From NCBI GenBank assembly GCA_026874595.1, contig CM049317.1, positions 25,326,401 to 25,390,400 on the forward strand: a stretch of 64,000 nucleotides of DNA. Direction: 5' to 3'. Of the stretch, positions 56,946-64,000 are shown in pieces. Position numbers and translations under genes: made by a program. The stretch comes from Sipunculus nudus. Its lineage: Eukaryota; Annelida; Sipuncula; Golfingiida; Sipunculidae. Position 1 is the first letter of the stretch, and each line of letters begins with the position of its first letter. Under the pieces are notes generated by a model. It saw only the letters and a list, made by a program, of their open reading frames with translations. It did no database searches and was not told where the DNA came from.

Positions 56946-59217
56946 ATGATGCATTTATTACTTATTACAATAGTCTTTTGTGCTGCTGCATGAGCTGAAC
57001 GATTGTGTCATAGATGATAGGAATCGTTTGTAGATTAGTTGAAAAAAAAGTTATATGGGATATTATAAATATGTGTATATAAATGTATATGTATCCCTCG
57101 TCCTTATTTGTGATGGCAGGACGATTTGTAAAATGATAATGCTGAAGAACAACGCACCTTCAAAATGGTTACTAAATTGAGAAGTTGTGGTCATAGCATT
57201 TTTGTCTTTGTCCCCACCTGTTTCGGCAAGAAAAGCATCCCATATCAAGGCAAACTTAGCTATATTTCTGTTTGTCAGTTACATTTTGTCTGAATGTTTG
57301 TTCTCTACCTACTTTGTCTAGCTGTTGTATCTTAACATTATAACATTATTTCACTATATGTATTTCAAATAAGCCATACATAACATCGTTATATTATAAC
57401 CTAGACGAACTAAAATTGCATAGAGAGAGGGACAGCAAATACATATTCATATATTACTATGGTGGCTCAAAACATCAGAAACGAAAAATACAAAATAGTC
57501 TATGAGCAGCTCACCGGTAATGCTGTTGTCGACTTCAGGAGATATAGACTATTTGTTTTTGCTTGCATTGACTTTTATATACAAATAAAATTTCATGAAA
57601 GAATAACTTACAGTTGTCTCCTTTTCTCTCTTATGTCTCATTCTCCCCCCCCCCCCTTGTATATAAATATACACATAGCTAAATTACTGCACGTCAGTTA
57701 CATTTTATCTGATGGTTGTCCTCTATCTTCTTGTTCTAATTGCTGTATCTTAAACTCCAACTAGAACATCGTATTAAATACATTTCTTATAAGCCGTGCA
57801 TAACATCGTAATATTATAACTGCAATCGCATAAAGAGGGGCATATGCAAATGCATATTCATATATCACTATGGTGGCCCAAAAAGCCAGAAAAGAAAAAT
57901 TTAAAATAGTATATGAGCAGCTCACCGGTAATGCTGTTGTCGACTCCAGGAGATGTGCAACTTTCGTATTTGCTTGCATCGGCTTTTATGTACAAATAGC
58001 ATCAAATTCTTATCTTAAAATCTAACCATAACATTATTGTATTATATACATTTCAAACACGTCATGCATAAAATCGTCATATGCTAACTAAGACGAACTA
58101 CAGTCGCATAAAATGGGGCATATTAAAATATATATTCATATATTACAATTTTGACTCAGAAAGTCATAAAAGAAAAATAAATTATTGTCTGCGAACAGCT
58201 CACCGGTAATTTTGTTGTCGATTCCAGGAGATGTGCAATTTTCGTATTTGCTTGCATCGGCTTTTATGTAGAAATAGCATCACATGAAATAAAATTTTAC
58301 AGCTCTCTATCTGTCTCTCTTATGTCTCGTTCTTTCTCTTTCCCTCTGTCTCTTATATATTACTTACTAACTTTTATTTACTTACTCAACTTACTTTTTC
58401 TGTTTTTATTAGGTGCAAGATAACATAGAAATTTTAAATGATTCATCTTAAAATCTAAATATAACATTATGGTTATGTATCATATAAATTTCAAATACGT
58501 CATGCGTAAAATCGTCATATGCTAACTTAGACGAACTACAGTCGCATAGAATGGGGCATATTAAAATATATATTCATATATTACAATGTTGACTCGGAAA
58601 GCCAGAAAAGAAAAATAAATTATTGTATATGAACAGCTCACCGGTAATTTTGTTGTCAATTCCAGGAGATGAAGACTTATCTTACAAACATTTCAAAACC
58701 ACATTTCGTCGAAGCGTGGTCCTTAGCTCTTATATCGAATATAATCTCTACCTACATGTGATTATTTTCACAGATGTATCATGCCATATAAAATCACTTT
58801 TTTTTTAAAACTGTGTAGACTTCCCTGGTTTAACTGCTGAGACCGATACACATTTAACTCATGGATTGCTATCTACGTATTAATCACACTTGACAAGACC
58901 TTCCTTTAAGATACATTTATTTGTTGTAAACTGTCATGTTGGCACAGATAGGACAAGGAAGATGAGTAAACTGTTAACAATAACTCACCCGTAAACTTGT
59001 CCTTTCCATGAGTTACACTGCTTGCTGTGCTGTTTGCATCTGCAAAAGTACAAGAGTGAAGCCGTGTTAGCAGGCACATTTTGCTGTGACACATATGTAC
59101 TTATGTCTTGCATACATTAGACGTAAAGAAAATTGTCGCTTCAAAGACATTATGCAATACCATAAACATCATTTCTGTATTTCTGTTTAAACAGCGACAT
59201 GTAGCTCAGTTGTAATG

Positions 59218-59274
<57 letters not shown>

Positions 59275-61352
59275 CCAGCCGACAAAACCAGCAACTTCTA
59301 CAGACTGGAACCGCACAACTATGAAAAGCTGCTGAAAGAAATCATCACGAAAACCTACAAAAAAGCTGCAAAACAACAACACGCAACACCAACTTAGGAA
59401 ACAAGACATTAGCTACAAACCTCGACCTAGCAGACAGGATAGAAACAATCGCTGAAAGTGAAGCATTCATAACATTAAAAGACCACAAACCCAGCTTCCG
59501 AAACAAACAAACCTGCAGGCTTATCAACCCACCAAAATCCGAAATTGGCATCATTAGTAAACAAAAACTGGAAAGAATAAACAACAACGTCAGAAAAACA
59601 CTACAGCTGAATCAATGGAAAAACACGGATGATGTAATAGACTGGTTCAAAATTATCAAAGACAAAAAGAATGCAACTTTTATAGGATTTGATATATGCG
59701 TATTCTATCCTTCCATAACCGAGAATCTGCTCCACAAAACTATCAATTTCGCATCTAAATTGAAAATATTTCTAAAGATACAAAAGAAATAGTCATGCAA
59801 GCCAAAAACATCTTTATTATACCACAACGGCATCGCTTGGAACAAAAAGAACAATGAAAAGACTTTTGACGTAACCATGGATAGCCATAATGGAGCAGAG
59901 ACCTGTGAGCTAGTCAGACTGTATATACTTTCTGAGAGGTCAGTGTGGGACTATACAGAGACGATAGGCTCGTCGTATGCCACTTACACCAAGACAGACC
60001 GAGGGGGTAAAAAGAGAATTTGCCAGCTATTCAACAAGCTTGGCCTAAAAATTACAATCGCAGCAAACAAAACAAAAAAAATAATAGACTTCATGTTTTC
60101 AACAAGGCTGCCCCACCATATCAGGACGCATTACGCAACAGTGGATACAGTTTTAAACTCAAGTACATCCGCTCACAACAACCAAACACTGACGGAAAGA
60201 AGAGAAACAGAAGGAGCATAACGTGGTTCAACCCCCCCCCCCCATACAGCGCCAACGTGAAAACGAACATAGGAAAAACGTTCCTACAGCTTCTTGATAA
60301 ATGTTTCCCCCCTGACCACAGATTACACAAAGTCCTGAACCGAAACACCGTAAAAGTCAGCTATAGTTGCATGACTAAGATGAGTCAGGTCATTTCAGCA
60401 CAAAACAAAGGACGACTTAACAATGAGAGAATTAAAGAACAGAAAGCAGAAAGCATAAGCAAAAACTGCAACTGTAGAAACCCGAAAGAATGCCCAATCA
60501 AAAAAGGATGCCTCACTCAAAGCATAATTTACTAGGCCAAAGTTACCAGACAAGACAACAAACAAGTGGAAACATATATCGGACTGACAGAAAACGCATT
60601 TAAAACGAGATACTATGGACACATCAGCAGTTTCAGGAATGAAAAATACAGAAATAGCACAACACTAAGCCACTACGTGTGGACTCTGAAGGGAAAAAAG
60701 ATACCCTATTCGGTCAAATGGAAAATCATGGCTAAATGCAGAGCTTATTCCAACACGTCCAAAAAATGTAATTTATGCACCACCGAGAAATACTACATAC
60801 TTTGCCGACCTGATCTGGGTTCACTAAACAATAGAAACGAGCTGACATCGTCATGCAAACATAGAACTAAATACCTCCATTGTAACTTTAAATAATTTTT
60901 AGGCCGACCATAATAAAGTTAAATATGCAGTCTCAAGATCCCAGCCAACGTATGCAGGAACAACCAAATGGACTGCTAATTCAGTGATCCCCTGACTAAA
61001 CCAACACCTGGGGTCTTGACAGATCCTCGAGCGCTTCATAATAGTCCTAATACAGTACAATAGCCAGGCACCCAGTAACCCCTATTCACCAACATAACAA
61101 AAACTTTAAATACTTGCCTCACCGAACCTAGTAACCCCAGATTAATCCTACCTATTATGACAGACTTCACCCAGATATCTCATCACTCCAGTTTGTACCT
61201 GAGGGGTGAGCCGGCTTGAATGCCGCTCTCACGAAACAGAACTGTCGCACACTGATGAAGTCAAATTAACTGTACTCAAATTATTTATAAACGCTCCAAT
61301 ATGGTAGACCACTATCACCGAGATGTATTGAATTCATGCTATGCGAACAATA

Positions 61353-61398
<46 letters not shown>

Positions 61399-63758
61399 TC
61401 TACAAAGGCTAGTATAAAATGTGATTAAAACTGGCTACCTGTGTTTCAACATAACTTACATTCACATATGAAATGCGTTACATTGTTATTTTTGTAACAA
61501 GTTTGTGATGTCCATCGTCCACCTTTGTTAAGCAGTAGACACTTGTCTCTGGTGGGAATTCTGGATTTCACATCCTTCCAGTAGTTATTTAATATATCCT
61601 TGTTCCCCGGATCTAGATAGTATAGAAGCAAAGTTAAAACAAAAGAAGCGGTGAAACATAAATCACTCATTACCAATTAAACTTTCCTCAGTATATGCGG
61701 CTTTTAATATTTATACCGACAGATGTTAAGATAATGACAACCTTTCGGTTTGCACACATATCATGTCAAATCATTAAGGTACTCTTAAATTCATTAAATG
61801 ATTCATTTTTTACTATTTCAGGCCTTCAGCAAGGAATAACGCACTTTTCTAAATCGTGTTATTGACTGATTAATCATTTACAGTAAATGCATTATTATTT
61901 TAGGAATGCCATATGCAACAACTACCTATGTGCCATTGCCAGAGAATGTTGGTCAAAGAGAGCCAGAAGGTATTATCTACACTTCCATTCTGTCTGAGGA
62001 AATTTTGTATGCCAATGTACCATTGTTCAGAAGAAGCAGCGAACAATAACCCGTTGTTATCTTCATTACATGTCTGTAACGCATGCTCCCAAGTTTTCGG
62101 TGTTATTTTCATAGTCAGACACGTGTTAGACATCCCGTGTTGAAATTTTACTTCCGAGCAGGGGTATATTTTATCATTCATACCTACAAAACAGAGAATG
62201 AGTTACACCTAGTTAAATAAACAACCGAAGTGTATTTGGGTATTTTATGCAATTGAATGAAAAAGCCTGTAAGTCCTGTGTATACATGATCAAAATGTAT
62301 TATGGAGTAAGTTGGAGACCGTGCACATATGACTGTCTACATAGCGCTGCGGATCGGCGTTTCAGATTGTACTCGTGACTTTTTATGAAGAAAATGGAAA
62401 CTATCTGGTGTCAAGAAGTGTCTAAAGTCATAAAAACATTATCAGTGGCAACATTCTCATCGATCCCATGACACTGAGCAGAAAGGTTTGCATGTGTGGT
62501 ACCGTAGGGTTTGCAAGTGTACTAAACAGGATTTATCACCTTCAAGGACGCAATGTGTCATTTGCAAAATACGTTGATCGCAAGTGGTTTACATGCCAGA
62601 TTGAATTTGTTTATATTCTGTGATTCATGTGGGATGAATCAGTAGGCCGTCCATCTCTTTGTGGCTTTAGTCAATCATCGTCACAGGAAGGGTCAGCAAT
62701 CTGTTCGAGGGTTTTTATAGTATAACAAGATTACTCATAAAATATATCACAGGACCCCCTCCGTTTTGTACCAGAGTTAAACGAAAGCTTGTTTATTACA
62801 TATATAGGTATAGAGGAGTACCAAGTCGAAAACCATGGTGCATAGAGCTGACGATCAGCAAAAATGGTTGACTTACCATATCTACACACGTAGTTTATGT
62901 GATCATCACACGGTTGAAACTGTATGATGAGTTTTTTGTTCATATTCAAATACACTGCTCCACAATGTCGTTGGTTTGGCCTTTCTGTTTTCGTTAGATT
63001 CCACTTTGACCAAGATATCATTTCTAGAGTAAATAATTGAAATTAAAATGGTTTGTAATTTTATAAAGGATTGAAATTCGAAATTTTGTTGAATGTTTTA
63101 GCTTGATTAATTACAGGTGAAAGGTGGAACATACTTGATTTTGCTCTCTGTGCATACACAGCGTAACTGGATTGATCATTTCCACAGAAACGTGATAACT
63201 TTTGACAACTTTGTTTGCTACCCTCCGTAGAGTAGCGACCTCCTAGTTTATCTCTGCAGCAACAAATTGGTCCCTTCTTTCCCTAATAAAAGAAGAAACC
63301 CTTACCCTTTGGAAAACCGTAATTTGCATATGCTATATTGTATTTCGTCGCCTGTGTGAGAAATGGTGACTTGTTAGTAGTCTTTCATGCTGGCCTTATG
63401 GCAGCGATTTAGCCATAAATTTCTGTTTGACAATATAAGTGTGTAAGTAATATAGCACTTGTAATCCGTAGCATTGAAACTTATTTCTCCTTATTAAATG
63501 ACGGGTCAAATGTTTAGATATTGTATTGGTCGTTCGGGTATGCGGTACATATTCATCATATTCATGATTACATATGCATTACGTAAACATTTTTTATGGT
63601 GATTGTATCTACCTTGTGCAACGAAAAAAAGGAGTGAACATTGCAATACTTTTCGCAAGACTTCACGTCTTCAACAGTGCAACATTTTTCGGGACATTCC
63701 AATTCATCTGAAGCGTCATAACAGCCCTGAAAATACGCTTTTTGTCCAGACCCGTCAG
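55210..63758 (-). CDS. Gene 4: receptor paralogue lacking first two exons at the window edge
   Basis: Exons in transcript order: 63758-63613 and 63282-63135 (WSC), 63023-62877 (CTLD1 second half), 62183-61926 and 61612-61460 (CTLD2), then stalk exons 59039-58989, 58680-58642, 58260-58204, 57982-57926 and 57217-57158, membrane exon 56427-56322 and tail 55822-55210. All phases match gene 2. WSC has GCYDASDE, SCEKYC, ICCCRD and RFCGN, but one conserved Cys is Gly (STEGSK). CTLD1 second half has RPNQRHCGAV, QPCDD and YVCRYG. CTLD2 has six cysteines (PCSEV, TCLTM, QTC, KCLLL, QTC, FICE). The membrane span is VVGGTIGGLFVLLVIVTLI. The tail (203 residues) has GEYVEIDD, ENVIYESGDA, MYAVPQKG and DNEIYNTYIT. 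Signal peptide and CTLD1 first half lie right of the window. No break is seen, so it is probably functional. Confidence 0.82.
55989..56230. repeat. AAT/ATT microsatellites in the last intron of gene 4
   Basis: Several ATA/TAA/ATT trinucleotide runs separated by ATACATGT. Confidence 0.85.
56893..56939. repeat. TA dinucleotide microsatellite
   Basis: About 23 TA units within a gene 4 intron. Confidence 0.95.
57158..59039 (-). repeat. Tandem array of stalk mini-exons in gene 4
   Basis: Six copies in coordinate order: 57158-57217 (60 bases), 57515-57571 (57, carries an in-frame TAG), 57926-57982 (57), 58204-58260 (57), 58642-58680 (39) and 58989-59039 (51). All are phase 1-1 between AG and GT. 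Four (57515 to 58680) sit in tandem genomic repeats of about 280-440 bases that share intron sequence (CATATTCATATAT, AGAAAAGAAAAAT, CAGCTCACCGGTAAT). The encoded peptides include DASKYESCTSPGVDNSITG and DASKYENCTSPGIDNKITG. Confidence 0.8.
59221..59270. repeat. TA microsatellite at the 5' edge of the Penelope-like element
   Basis: 25 AT units directly before the retroelement fragment. A second run at 61359-61393 lies beyond its 3' end. Confidence 0.9.
59275..60893 (+). mobile_element. Penelope-like retroelement relic, antisense in a gene 4 intron
   Basis: First segments encode PADKTSNFYRLEPHNYEKLL and LKDHKPSFRNKQTCRLINPP, then GFDICVFYPSITENLL, the N-terminal reverse-transcriptase part typical of Penelope-like elements. 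A middle segment has NGAETCELVRLYIL. The 3' part has a Cys motif (CNCRNPKECPIKKGC) and then YIGLTENAFKTRYYGHISSF with downstream CNLC and EK, a GIY-YIG endonuclease. Stops and frameshifts separate the parts, so it is inactive. Confidence 0.8.
61359..61393. repeat. TA dinucleotide microsatellite
   Basis: About 17 TA units close to the acceptor side of the CTLD2 second exon of gene 4. Confidence 0.9.
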
Positions 63759-64000
63759 CTAAAAGAAAGGTAAGAATGATATGCATGTTATACTTACATC
63801 TGTAGGGAGCATTCTCTTTTTTAAACTGACCATTATATAACACTTCACTTCATAAGTGTCAGATACCATATTTGTTCAATTGGCCATTGGTACATAATAT
63901 CACCTTCTTCATAAGTTTCCGTGTAAAGCAGCCTCAGGTAAAATGTATCATACTGTTATCTGAAGGGTGTAACAAAATTTTCAATGGTCTTGCGTTATAC
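63759..64000. other. Gene 4 intron, no exon seen
   Basis: Follows (in + coordinates) the acceptor of the WSC first exon. The CTLD1 first-half exon is not present before the window end. Confidence 0.6.

Noticed and set aside
59877-60895. Host genes for the 114-, 171- and 109-residue frames
   Set aside because: Together they are pieces of one Penelope-like retroelement with frameshifts.

Overview
This window is AT-rich animal DNA with split genes: GT-AG introns, consistent codon phases across introns, retroelement relics, SINEs, DNA-transposon remnants and long TA, TTA, poly-C and poly-G tracts. The repeat types and domain mix fit an invertebrate, perhaps a mollusc or related lophotrochozoan. 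The species cannot be named from the sequence alone, and there is no bacterial or viral gene content.

The coding content is one family of type I membrane receptors, reconstructed by hand from exons in several reading frames. The shared order is: signal peptide; N-terminal half of a first C-type lectin-like domain (CTLD1); a WSC domain on two exons; the C-terminal half of CTLD1; a complete long-form CTLD2 on two exons; a stalk built from very short exons (39-60 bases); a transmembrane exon with a GGTIG-type glycine motif; and a tyrosine-rich cytoplasmic tail usually ending in NEIYNT. The WSC exon pair is symmetric (phase 1-1) and sits exactly where CTLD2 has a phase-1 intron. CTLD1 is therefore best read as a lectin-like domain with a WSC domain shuffled into its intron.

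Layout: gene 1 (+, 3' part only, 907-4207) with a stalk mini-exon array; a CTLD2 relic at 8.2 kb; a GTAC-rich minisatellite at 10.3-13.6 kb split by a LINE 3' fragment; gene 2 (+, 14461-20882), the only complete and open copy; relics and repeats at 24-31 kb; a multi-exon pseudogene (+, 32.2-33.6 kb); gene 3 (-, 35040-41384), whose first exon and 3' half are open but which has two stops and one frameshift in the CTLD1/WSC exons; an orphan exon at 43.7 kb; a piggyBac-like element (45244-46697); pseudogene pieces at 51.1-52.6 kb; and gene 4 (-, 55210 to beyond 63758), which lacks its first two exons at the window edge and has the longest stalk array, with a Penelope-like element in one intron.

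The products are inferred to be cell-surface recognition receptors. The paired lectin-like and WSC domains would face outside, the stalk length would be set by mini-exon number, and tail tyrosines (YVDI/YVEI, YES, YxxP, EIYNT) could recruit SH2 adaptors. Local gene number, orphan exons and pseudogenes in both orientations indicate birth-and-death evolution. Ligand, cell type and signalling output are not shown by the sequence.
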